A DNA stretch of 64,000 bases. Origin: CAYPEL01 sp036479985. GTDB taxonomy: Bacteria > Pseudomonadota > Gammaproteobacteria > DSM-19610. Below the pieces are notes generated by a model that saw nothing but the letters and a program-made list of their open reading frames with translations, was not told the origin of the DNA and did no database searches. The DNA is taken from positions 2,666,001-2,730,000 of the forward strand of contig CBDDAF010000003.1 of assembly GCA_965224815.1 (NCBI GenBank). The letters are read 5' to 3'. This document shows positions 44,229 to 52,165 of this stretch, in pieces (positions within the stretch are counted from its first letter, which is position 1; the number at the start of each line of letters is the position of its first letter). Both the position numbers and the translations under genes were made by a program.

Positions 44229-46079
44229 ATGGAAGAACAGGCTGTCCTAACTATCGCCGGTATTGCAACTCTGTCCATTGCCTGCCAGTGGTTTGCCTGG
44301 TGGGTCAAACTACCGGCAATTCTATTTTTATTGCTCGCGGGTATTCTCATCGGTCCAATTGCTGGCCTGATACACCCTGACGCTTTATTTGGCCCTTTAT
44401 TGTTTCCCTTCGTTTCCTTGTCGGTCGCAGTGATTCTGTTTGAAGGCAGCCTGACGCTGAAATTTTCCGAGATCAGCGGATTGCAATCGGTGGTTCGCCG
44501 CATGGTGACATCAGGCTTGCTGGTCACCTGGACGGTCATCACGCTATCGACTTATTATTTGCTGGATTTTCCTTTCGAACTGGCGTTGTTGTTTGGCGCT
44601 CTGGCAGTGGTTACCGGGCCGACGGTCATTGTGCCCATGTTGCGTACCGTCAGGCCGAACCCGCGCATCTCCAGCATTTTGCGTTGGGAAGCCATTGTTA
44701 TCGATCCTATTGGTGCCTTGCTCGCGGTGTTGGTGTTCGAGTTTATTGTCTCGGGACAGGACGGTGAGGCGCTAGGCCGCACCCTGATCAGTTTTGCCAA
44801 AATTTTATTTGTGGGTGTTGGTATAGGGGCAACTGCCGGTTATTTACTAGGGCTTGCGCTCAGGAATCACTGGTTACCGGAATACCTGCAAAATGTGACA
44901 GTACTCGCGGCTGTATTTGCCGTGTTTGCCGTATCCAATGAAATCGAAAGCGAAGCGGGTTTGTTGACGGTAACGGTGATGGGTTTGTGGTTGGCCAATA
45001 TGCGTAAAGTACCCATCGAAGGTGTTATCGATTTCAAGGAAAGCCTGTCAGTGGTATTAATTTCGACCTTGTTTATCGTACTGGCAGCGCGGATTGATTT
45101 TGATCAGTTCAGATCTCTGGGCTGGGGCGCACTCGGTGTGCTGGCAGCCATACAGTTTATAGCCAGGCCGTTAAAGATTATGGTCGCAACCTATGGTTCT
45201 TCGCTGACCTGGCAGGAGCGCAGTTTGCTGGCCTGGATTGCGCCACGCGGTATCGTGGCCGCCGCAGTAGCCGCTCTGTTTTCTTTACGCTTACAAAATG
45301 CGGGCTATGAGCAGGCCGAATTACTGGTGCCGCTAATCTTCATGGTGATAATTGGGACTGTTGTTTTACAGAGTGCAACCGCAGGCAGTCTGGCGCGTTT
45401 GCTTAAGGTGGCTGAACCTGAGCCGCGCGGTTTTCTGATTATCGGTGCAAATCCGGTCGCAAGAAACATTGCTGTTGCATTGAAAAAACAGGGCTATGAC
45501 AGTCTGTTGTGTGATAACAGCTGGTCAAATGTGCGCGCTGCACGGATGCAGGGATTATCGACATTTTATGGCAGTGCAGTGTCACAATATGCGGATAGAA
45601 AGTTGGATCTGGTCGGTATGGGCCGTCTATTGGCTATGTCTACACAACAGGAGATCAATGTTCTGTCGGTGCATCGATATCGGCGGGAATTTGGGGACAA
45701 GCATGTCTATACACTACACGCGAAACCACCGGTTGATGGTGGGAAACAAATGTCGAGTCACCCAGCAGGTTACACTGCTTTTGGGGACGATGTCTCCTAT
45801 GAACGTCTGGCACATGCACTCAGTATAGGGGCAGAAATGCGCGAAACTCGCTTGACTGAAAACTTTGATTTTGATGACTACCATAGAAAGTACTCTAAAA
45901 TGGCGATACCTTTGTTCGCGTTGGATGCGAAACAGCGTTTGCATATCTTTACCGCAGAGAACAAGGTGGTACCAGGCCCGGACTGGAAAGTATTGAGCCT
46001 GATAGAGCCGGAAGATGAAGAACTGGCGATAGAGTCTGGTATCCAGACTACTGAGGGACAATCGCCGGATAGATCATGA
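44229..46079 (+). CDS. cation/proton antiporter with TrkA-N domain (CPA1 type)
   Basis: The 616-residue membrane antiporter has about twelve hydrophobic segments in residues 1-395. These include LLLAGILIGPIAGLIHPDAL, VAVILFEGSLTLKFSEI (conserved acidic region), ALAVVTGPTVIVPML with the family proton-site region, and LLAWIAPRGIVAAAVAALFS. The cytosolic part (about 402-520) is a Rossmann TrkA-N domain (FLIIGANPVARNIAVALKKQ) that binds NAD or a nucleotide to gate transport. It exchanges Na+ or K+ for H+; the ion cannot be told. Confidence 0.9.
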   Translation: MEEQAVLTIAGIATLSIACQWFAWWVKLPAILFLLLAGILIGPIAGLIHPDALFGPLLFPFVSLSVAVILFEGSLTLKFSEISGLQSVVRRMVTSGLLVTWTVITLSTYYLLDFPFELALLFGALAVVTGPTVIVPMLRTVRPNPRISSILRWEAIVIDPIGALLAVLVFEFIVSGQDGEALGRTLISFAKILFVGVGIGATAGYLLGLALRNHWLPEYLQNVTVLAAVFAVFAVSNEIESEAGLLTVTVMGLWLANMRKVPIEGVIDFKESLSVVLISTLFIVLAARIDFDQFRSLGWGALGVLAAIQFIARPLKIMVATYGSSLTWQERSLLAWIAPRGIVAAAVAALFSLRLQNAGYEQAELLVPLIFMVIIGTVVLQSATAGSLARLLKVAEPEPRGFLIIGANPVARNIAVALKKQGYDSLLCDNSWSNVRAARMQGLSTFYGSAVSQYADRKLDLVGMGRLLAMSTQQEINVLSVHRYRREFGDKHVYTLHAKPPVDGGKQMSSHPAGYTAFGDDVSYERLAHALSIGAEMRETRLTENFDFDDYHRKYSKMAIPLFALDAKQRLHIFTAENKVVPGPDWKVLSLIEPEDEELAIESGIQTTEGQSPDRS

Positions 46080-46147
46080 TAAACAAGACTGTTGCGCTGT
46101 TGTTATTGCGCGCGTTTACCTAAACATTTAATCAATGGAGAGCAAGT

Positions 46148-46534
46148 ATGTTTGAACCAATCTCAATCCCGTTTGGCTGCGTCATGTTATTCAATGTTGT
46201 CAAACTGAAAGAAGGTGTTGCCGTTTCAGATGTGGAGCTAGCGCTGGGCGAAATGTGCAATGTCGTCAAGAATACTTATGGCGATGATGAAGGCGGATTT
46301 ATCGGTGGCCAGGTCTATAAATATAATGGCTTTGTTTCTAATGAAGGCACGTTTGATTCTAAAAAAATGACCGAAGATCACATCGTTATCATGACCTACT
46401 GGAAGTCATTTGATCAGCATGAAAAGTCGCATTCGGATAAAGCCTTCAACGAAAAATTCAGCGCGCTGCAAGAATATTGCGATGAAACTTACGAGCTAGG
46501 TTACGAAATGTTGTGGCAGGGCGTCCCAGAATAA
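46148..46534 (+). CDS. hypothetical protein, possible dimeric alpha/beta-barrel
   Basis: The 128-residue soluble protein starts at an ATG after GAGAGCAAGT. Strand-helix-strand segments such as CVMLFNVVKLKEGVAVSDVE and HIVIMTYWKSFDQHEKSHSD resemble small ABM/EthD-like ferredoxin-fold proteins. No catalytic motif is certain. It is transcribed alone or after the antiporter (68-base gap). Confidence 0.7.
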   Translation: MFEPISIPFGCVMLFNVVKLKEGVAVSDVELALGEMCNVVKNTYGDDEGGFIGGQVYKYNGFVSNEGTFDSKKMTEDHIVIMTYWKSFDQHEKSHSDKAFNEKFSALQEYCDETYELGYEMLWQGVPE

Positions 46535-46711
46535 TAATTACATAGATCATGTATCTTATTGTTTATATTAATTATATAAAATACTAGAATCTGGATTAAG
46601 TATGCATTCTAGTGGCTGGGTCAACTTAACTGCGGCGCAATCGAAGTCTATGTGGCTTATACTGACGCAGCAAATATCTGAATTGACTAAACCCAAATAA
46701 GGAGAAGCAAT

Positions 46712-47257
46712 ATGCTCGGGGGACTTCTAGAAACCATTCTCAAGAGCCAAAATGGCGGTGCAGTAAAACAGCTCGCAAAAAACTTTGGCTTGAGTAACGA
46801 CGACACCATGCGGGCGTTATCGCAGCTGGTACCAGCGCTGAGCCGGGGTGTTAAAAGTAATATTTCTAACCAGAACGGACTGGAAAGTTTAATGAATGCT
46901 TTGTCGAAAGGTAAGCACGAGCAGTACCTTGATAAGGCAGATCATTTAGGCCGACCTGAAGCAGTTCAGGATGGCAATAGCATTCTCGGTCATATTCTGG
47001 GCAGCAAAGATGCCAGCCGTCAGGTCGCACACCAGGCTGCTTCCAATACCGGGCTCGGTGCTGGCCTGCTCAAGAAAATGCTACCCGTCGTGGCCAGTAT
47101 GGCCATGGGCGGTCTTTTCAAGCAGAGCAAGACAAAAGGTTTGTTGGGCGGTGCGCTGGCTTCAGGTGCGGGCGGTATCCTGACTTCGATGCTGGATCGG
47201 GATAATGATGGTTCAGTGATCGATGACCTGTTTGGTATGGCCCGGAAATTGTTGTAG
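46712..47257 (+). CDS. DUF937-family protein
   Basis: The 181-residue protein starts at the ATG at 46712 with AAGGAGA upstream. It shows the DUF937 pattern: repeated Gly-rich hydrophobic segments (GAGLLKKMLPVVASMAMGGL, GLLGGALASGAGGILTSMLD) after NGGAVKQLAKNFGLSNDDT. It ends with the calcium-loop-like DRDNDGSVIDDLFGMARKLL. Function is unknown. A terminator follows. Confidence 0.85.
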   Translation: MLGGLLETILKSQNGGAVKQLAKNFGLSNDDTMRALSQLVPALSRGVKSNISNQNGLESLMNALSKGKHEQYLDKADHLGRPEAVQDGNSILGHILGSKDASRQVAHQAASNTGLGAGLLKKMLPVVASMAMGGLFKQSKTKGLLGGALASGAGGILTSMLDRDNDGSVIDDLFGMARKLL

Positions 47258-47280
47258 AAACGGCAATAATCCAGGTGCAC

Positions 47281-47315
47281 AATGGCTATGCTCTCAGGCA
47301 TAGCCATTTTTGTTT
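47281..47315 (+). terminator. rho-independent terminator
   Basis: AATGGCTATGC and GCATAGCCATT form an 11-base perfect stem with a six-base loop, followed by TTTGTTT. It lies 24 bases after the DUF937 gene. Confidence 0.85.
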
Positions 47316-47328
47316 CAGGATACAGCTG

Positions 47329-47448
47329 ATTAATTGATAACCAGTCATAGCGAATAATACCAATACTGTAGGAGCGGCTTCAGCCGCGAGAACGACGTCA
47401 CCAGCCATCGCGGCTGAAGCCGCTCCTACAGATTCTATCTAAAATCAA
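47329..47448. repeat. composite REP element
   Basis: The REP pair is at 47367-47430. The left side (GCTGATTAATTGATAACCAG, then TCATAGCGAATAATACCAAT) and right side (GATTCTATCTAAAATCA) are degraded forms of the composite ends. Confidence 0.75.
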
Positions 47449-47462
47449 TAAAAGGACTCACC

Positions 47463-48062
47463 ATGAAAAAGAATACTCAGGTTCGTTCAGCAATGCTGTT
47501 CTGTTTGCCCTTGTTATTCATGCTTACAGGGTGCGGCATCAACAATATTCCTACCTATGATGAAGCAGCCACGGCGGCCTGGAGTGATATCCTGAACCAA
47601 TATAAACGGCGTGCCGATCTGGTGCCTAATCTTGTTAATGTGGTCAAGGGTTACGCAGCACATGAAAAAGATGTGTTGACCGCAGTGGTGGAAGCGCGCT
47701 CAAAAGTCTCACAAATGCAGCTGCCGGAAAATATCGCCAGTAATCCGGACGCTTTCAAGGCCTTTCAGCAAAATCAGGACGGCTTGAGTTCTGCCTTGTC
47801 ACGATTGATGGTGGTTGTCGAACGTTACCCTGATCTTAAAGCGAGCCAAAATTTCCTGACCCTGCAGTCACAGCTGGAAGGCACTGAAAACCGCATAGCG
47901 GTTGCTCGTCACGACTATATTACTGCGGTGAAACATTACAACACGGAATTACGCACTATCCCTGGCCGGTGGTGGAAATCCCTGATGTATGCCGAGTCAG
48001 AGCCCAGGGAAAACTTTACCGTGAGTCCTGAGGTAGAGCAGGTTCCAGACGTTTCATTCTAG
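47463..48062 (+). CDS. lemA: LemA-family lipoprotein
   Basis: The 199-residue protein has a lipoprotein signal with the lipidated cysteine at C24 (LFMLTGCGINNIP). The rest is the LemA four-helix bundle: ATAAWSDILNQYKRRADLVP, NLVNVVKGYAAHEKDVLT, VVVERYPDLKASQNFLTLQS and AVARHDYITAVKHYN. LemA proteins are common beside YgcG/TPM-domain genes, as here, but their function is unknown. A REP element separates it from the next gene. Confidence 0.93.
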   Translation: MKKNTQVRSAMLFCLPLLFMLTGCGINNIPTYDEAATAAWSDILNQYKRRADLVPNLVNVVKGYAAHEKDVLTAVVEARSKVSQMQLPENIASNPDAFKAFQQNQDGLSSALSRLMVVVERYPDLKASQNFLTLQSQLEGTENRIAVARHDYITAVKHYNTELRTIPGRWWKSLMYAESEPRENFTVSPEVEQVPDVSF

Positions 48063-48063
48063 G

Positions 48064-48205
48064 AGAGGCGCTGATTAATTCGTGTAAATTGTGATTGTGG
48101 ACAGCTCAACTATTGTAGGAGCGGCTTTAGCCGCGATGAATTCCGCAGCGCCCATCGTGGCTAAAGCCACTCCTACAGAGAATCACGAATTAATCGAGAT
48201 TCCAG
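48064..48205. repeat. composite REP element
   Basis: The REP pair at 48114-48177 is slightly decayed (right arm CATCGTGGCTAAAGCCACTC). The left end GAGGCGCTGATTAATTCGTG and right end CACGAATTAATCGAGATTCC are inverted. It lies inside the lemA-TPM gene string. Confidence 0.8.
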
Positions 48206-48233
48206 GCCAGCCCATAAGTTTTAAGGAGAAAAT

Positions 48234-49097
48234 GTGACCCTCAGGTTGTTACAACCCTGGCTGCTGTTGCTGTTTTTTATGCAGAGCACCCAGCTGTTGG
48301 CAGCGCCCGATTTTCCTACCTTGACTGGCCGTGTTGTCGATCAGGCTAATATTATTTCACCGCAATCCCGTGCCAGTCTCACCCAAATACTCGAAGCGCA
48401 TGAACAGGCAACCAGTAACCAGGTCGTTGTCGTCACGTTAAAATCATTACAAGGTTATGCCATTGACGATTATGGTTATCAGCTAGGTCGACACTGGGGC
48501 ATCGGACAAAAAGATAGCAATAATGGGGCGCTACTTATTGTTGCGCCAAACGAACGCAAGGTGCGGATAGAAGTCGGTTATGGCCTTGAAGGTGACCTGA
48601 CCGACGCACGTTCGCATCGCATTATCCAGACCGTCATCTTGCCGTATTTTAAAAGCGGAAACTTTGAAGGCGGTATTAACGCAGGTACCCAGGCTGTCAT
48701 CGACAGCATTCAGGGTACCTATCAACCGCAACCCGACAAGCGCCGTAAAAGTGATTTGCCTGGGGAAATGGTGACCCTGTTTATTTTCCTGACCATACTC
48801 GGTGAAATGTTTGGCGGCCGACGTGGTGAACCCAAACGCCTGATTTCAGCAGGGGTACTTGGCGTGCTGGGCGTACTGGTTGGCGGGTTTTTTGTCGGCT
48901 CCTGGTGGATAGGCGTCATCATGGGTGTGTTGATCGCCTTGTTTCATTATTTTGCAGGCGGTGGTGGTTCGGGATCAGGTGGCCGTGGAGGTTATGGCGG
49001 ATATTACGGCGGCAGTTCTTCCGGTGGGTTTGGCGGTGGTGGATTCAGTGGCGGAGGCGGCGGCTTCGGTGGCGGCGGTGCGTCCGGGGGTTGGTGA
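48234..49097 (+). CDS. TPM-domain membrane protein (YgcG-like)
   Basis: The 287-residue protein starts at a GTG at 48234, six bases after AAGGAG. It has a signal peptide (LLLLFFMQSTQLLAAPDF), then a periplasmic TPM domain (about 28-165: GRVVDQANIISPQSRASLTQ, VVVVTLKSLQGYAIDDYGYQ, HWGIGQKDSNNGALLIVAPN, VRIEVGYGLEGDLTD). Two membrane segments follow (about 180-245), and a Gly/Ser/Tyr-rich tail of about 40 residues. The tail is disordered. It directly precedes a second TPM-domain gene, with a two-base gap. Confidence 0.9.
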   Translation: MTLRLLQPWLLLLFFMQSTQLLAAPDFPTLTGRVVDQANIISPQSRASLTQILEAHEQATSNQVVVVTLKSLQGYAIDDYGYQLGRHWGIGQKDSNNGALLIVAPNERKVRIEVGYGLEGDLTDARSHRIIQTVILPYFKSGNFEGGINAGTQAVIDSIQGTYQPQPDKRRKSDLPGEMVTLFIFLTILGEMFGGRRGEPKRLISAGVLGVLGVLVGGFFVGSWWIGVIMGVLIALFHYFAGGGGSGSGGRGGYGGYYGGSSSGGFGGGGFSGGGGGFGGGGASGGW

Positions 49098-49099
49098 AT

Positions 49100-49717
49100 A
49101 TGGCATTTTTAACAGACAGTGAAAAACAGACCATCGAGCAGGCCATCGCCGATGCCGAAAAAAAGACCAGTGGTGAATTGGTGGCCGTGATCGCCCATGC
49201 GGCGGATGATTATCTTTATGTATCGTTACTGTGGGCTGCGCTGATCGCATTAGCGGTACCCGGACTCATCGCACTGTCTGGCATTCAGGAACTGCAAGCC
49301 TGGCGATACGTAACACAAATTGCGGTGTTTTTATTCCTGGCAGTGATATTCCGCTGGCAACCGCTGCTGGATTTCATCGTACCGCGTGCCTTAAAACACC
49401 GGCGGGCACACCGCCTGGCGGTCGAACAGTTCCTCTCTCATAACCTGCACCAGACCCGTGAGCGAACCGGCGTCCTCCTGTTTGTCTCAGTTGCAGAACA
49501 CTATGTTGAAATCATTGCTGATGAAGGGATCAATGCCAAGGTCGGGCAACCGCAGTGGGATACAATAGTAAACAACTTTACGGATTCAGTAAGGGTTGGT
49601 CGGGTTGCCGACGGATTTCTAAAAGCAGTGACTGACTGTGGTGAACTGTTGGAGACGCATTTTCCCGTGGGTGATGATGACATCAATGAATTACCAGATC
49701 ACCTGATAGAAATTTAA
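49100..49717 (+). CDS. TPM-domain membrane protein, second type
   Basis: The 205-residue protein starts at the ATG at 49100. The N-terminal helix (FLTDSEKQTIEQAIADAEKK) and ELVAVIAHAADDY open the TPM domain. Two membrane segments follow (about 42-90), then the rest of the domain (QTRERTGVLLFVSVAEHYVE, IIADEGINAKVGQPQWDTIV). It is the topological counterpart of the YgcG-like protein, with the domain split by the membrane hairpin. The lemA-TPM-TPM order suggests one membrane complex. Confidence 0.9.
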   Translation: MAFLTDSEKQTIEQAIADAEKKTSGELVAVIAHAADDYLYVSLLWAALIALAVPGLIALSGIQELQAWRYVTQIAVFLFLAVIFRWQPLLDFIVPRALKHRRAHRLAVEQFLSHNLHQTRERTGVLLFVSVAEHYVEIIADEGINAKVGQPQWDTIVNNFTDSVRVGRVADGFLKAVTDCGELLETHFPVGDDDINELPDHLIEI

Positions 49718-49723
49718 TATTCG

Positions 49724-49955
49724 TTCCCTCCCCCTCAGGGGGAGGGCTAGGGAGAGGGGATAAAATTAAAGGCAGTTGTTTTATCAGATTCCCAGCCCCT
49801 CACTTCGCTCTCACCAACCTTCGACTTGAGGAAGATGAACAGTTTCGTAGGATGGGTAATAACCCATCGGATGCTGTAACAAATGGTGGGTTTCACCCAC
49901 TCTACGGTGAATTTACAACACCCTCCTCAGGGGGAATGTTAGGGAGAGGGAGTTA
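49724..49955. repeat. mixed palindromic repeat cluster
   Basis: A CCCTCCCCCTCAGGGGGAGG unit opens the cluster, and CCCTCCTCAGGGGGAATGTT closes it. Between them, at 49847-49905, lies a different palindrome, GTAGGATGGGTAATAACCCA ... GGGTTTCACCCACTCTAC, of the type seen at 38144. The rest of the 324-base gap holds nothing I recognise. Confidence 0.7.
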
Positions 49956-50041
49956 AGAAACACCGGTAACCGCGCCTCTATTCCAGACACACTTAAAATA
50001 CGGCATAATCAAACACATTCACCAAGCACCGGAGCAAGGTA

Positions 50042-50890
50042 GTGAAGTTCAACGTTGAAGAATTCCGCGCCTGGAAAAACAGGAAAGTCACCTTGTTAGG
50101 CATGTCAGGTGTCGGCAAAACCTATTTGTCAGCATTGCTGCGCAAACATAACTGGTTCCATTATTCCGGCGATTACCGGATTGGTACCCGCTATCTGGAT
50201 GAACCTATCCTTGACCTGATCAAGCATCAAGCCATGCAGACCCCATTTTTGCGTGACTTGCTACGCCGCGACTGGATCTATATTCGTAACAACATCAAGG
50301 TACATGACCTGGGTCCGGTACTGAGTTTTGTCGGTAAACTCGGTAATCCAGAGGAGGGCGGTGTGGCGTTAGAAGATTTCACCCGCCGCCAGGCGCAGTA
50401 TCGTGAAGCAGAAATCGCTGCCATGCAGGATGTGCCTGCATTTATCAGCAAGGCAAAAGAAATTTATGGTTACCAGCACTTCGTCAATGATGTGGGTGGC
50501 AGCCTGTGTGAACTGGAAGAACCCTCGGTGATTGACTTGCTGGTCGAACATACGTTGATACTCTATATACAGGTCACCGACGAAGCAGAAGAGAACAAGC
50601 TCATCGAACGCGCCCAGAGCGATCCGAAACCCTTGTATTACCGTCCGGCATTTCTGCAGGAACAGCTTGCACGCTACTTGAAAGAAAATAGCCTGTCCTA
50701 CGCGGCAGAAATTAACCCGGATGAATTTACCCGCTGGGTATTCCCACATTTGTTCCGGTCACGCATCCCACGCTACGAAGCGATTGCCAAACCGCATGGT
50801 TACACCGTGACATCCAACGAAGTTGCACAGGTGCGTGATGAACAGGATTTTCTGCAATTGCTTGAAACTGCCATAGCGCGCACGAAGTAG
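50042..50890 (+). CDS. P-loop ATPase next to metA
   Basis: The 282-residue cytoplasmic protein starts at a GTG at 50042. A Walker A motif GMSGVGKTYLSALL sits near residue 20, and the fold resembles shikimate-kinase-like small-molecule kinases. FVNDVGGSLCELEEPSVIDL may hold the Walker B acidic residue. A second region binds a partner or substrate (TLILYIQVTDEAEENKLIER). It ends seven bases before metA, so the two are cotranscribed and may act together. I do not know a proven function. Confidence 0.75.
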   Translation: MKFNVEEFRAWKNRKVTLLGMSGVGKTYLSALLRKHNWFHYSGDYRIGTRYLDEPILDLIKHQAMQTPFLRDLLRRDWIYIRNNIKVHDLGPVLSFVGKLGNPEEGGVALEDFTRRQAQYREAEIAAMQDVPAFISKAKEIYGYQHFVNDVGGSLCELEEPSVIDLLVEHTLILYIQVTDEAEENKLIERAQSDPKPLYYRPAFLQEQLARYLKENSLSYAAEINPDEFTRWVFPHLFRSRIPRYEAIAKPHGYTVTSNEVAQVRDEQDFLQLLETAIARTK

Positions 50891-50897
50891 AAATACC

Positions 50898-51968
50898 ATG
50901 CCACTGGTTGCCCACAATAAGTTACCCACGTTTGAGCGCCTGCGTCAGGAAGGCATCAAAATACTGGAACCCGGCCGAGCGCAGAACCAGGATATCCGCG
51001 AACTACATATCGGTCTGCTCAACATGATGCCCGATGCCGCCCTGGCAGCAACCGAACGTCAGTTTTTACGGCTTGTAAGCGAGAGTAATCCGATCGCCCA
51101 GTTTTACGTGCATCCTTTTACCTTGCCGGAATTAGAGCGTGGCGCTGACGCAAAAAAATACGTTGACCAATATTACGAAAGCTTTGATCAGATACGAGAA
51201 AGCGGTCTGGATGCCTTAATAGTGACCGGTGCCAACGTCATCGGAGCGGAATTAGACAATCAGACTTTCTGGGAACCGTTAATCGATGTCATCGATTGGG
51301 CTTATAACAATGTAACCTCAACTTTTTGTTCCTGTCTTGCTACACATGCCGTATTACAGTTTCGTTATGTAAAAAAGCGCATCGCTCAGGGTGGCAAAAT
51401 CTGGGGCGTCTACCCTCATCGCGTGGTGGAGAAAACGCACCCACTGGTTAACGACATCAATACCCGTTTTGACGTACCCCACTCGCGTTGGAATGCCATC
51501 ACACCCGAACAATTTACCGAGGCCGGGCTGCACATTCTAGTGAGTAGTGAAAATATCGGTGTGCATCTTGCGACCAGCCCAGACGGATTACGCTTTATCT
51601 TTTCGCAAGGCCACCCGGAGTACGACACCATTTCCTTACTCAAAGAATATAAAAGAGAAGTGTCGTTATACGCCCAAAGAGAACGCAAAGACTACCCCCT
51701 GTTTCCAAAAGATTATTTCCGGCTGCAAGAAAAAACCCTGCTCAATGAATATCGAAAAGAGCTTGATATTGCACTGAACGCAGGTACTGTTGTGCCGGAA
51801 TTTCCAGAATCACTCATCACCGACCGCCTAGACAACACCTGGCACGACACCGCCGAAGGCGTAGTCGCCAACTGGATGGGCCTCGTCTACCAGGTCACCC
51901 ACAACGACCGCCGCAAACCCTTCATGGACGACGTAAACCCCGACGATCCACTAAATCTCTATTCATAA
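50898..51968 (+). CDS. metA: homoserine O-acyltransferase (MetA family)
   Basis: MetA activates homoserine with an acyl-CoA at the start of methionine synthesis. The 356-residue protein is longer than E. coli MetA (309), with an extra C-terminal part. The glutamine-amidotransferase-like fold is visible: HIGLLNMMPDAALAATERQF, DALIVTGANVIGAELDN, the nucleophile region TFCSCLATHAVLQF (C144/C146), VPHSRW, and QGHPEYDTISLLKEY. Whether succinyl-CoA or acetyl-CoA is used cannot be told with certainty. It follows the ATPase gene by seven bases. Confidence 0.9.
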   Translation: MPLVAHNKLPTFERLRQEGIKILEPGRAQNQDIRELHIGLLNMMPDAALAATERQFLRLVSESNPIAQFYVHPFTLPELERGADAKKYVDQYYESFDQIRESGLDALIVTGANVIGAELDNQTFWEPLIDVIDWAYNNVTSTFCSCLATHAVLQFRYVKKRIAQGGKIWGVYPHRVVEKTHPLVNDINTRFDVPHSRWNAITPEQFTEAGLHILVSSENIGVHLATSPDGLRFIFSQGHPEYDTISLLKEYKREVSLYAQRERKDYPLFPKDYFRLQEKTLLNEYRKELDIALNAGTVVPEFPESLITDRLDNTWHDTAEGVVANWMGLVYQVTHNDRRKPFMDDVNPDDPLNLYS

Positions 51969-52013
51969 ATCACCACCACTAATACTAATACTACTAAACC
52001 CTCTCAATTCTAA

Positions 52014-52050
52014 TCCCCTCTCCCTCCGGGAGAGGGCCAGGGAGAGGGAA
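52014..52050. repeat. partial CCCTC/GAGGG repeat
   Basis: CCCCTCTCCCTCCGGGAGAG followed by GGCCAGGGAGAGGG lies between metA and the vWA lipoprotein gene. Confidence 0.7.
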
Positions 52051-52165
52051 TCAAAAAAAAGGTGAGCGCAGCGAACTCATCCACCAAATAAATCCCACCC
52101 AATTAACCCCATTCCCAATCTCCCGCGTTAACACCCATAACAACAACCCCAAGCAGGAGAAAACA

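Noticed and set aside
48905..49099. Upstream part of the second TPM frame, rich in Trp and Arg
   Set aside because: It is the Gly-rich tail of the previous gene read in another frame; the real start is at 49100.
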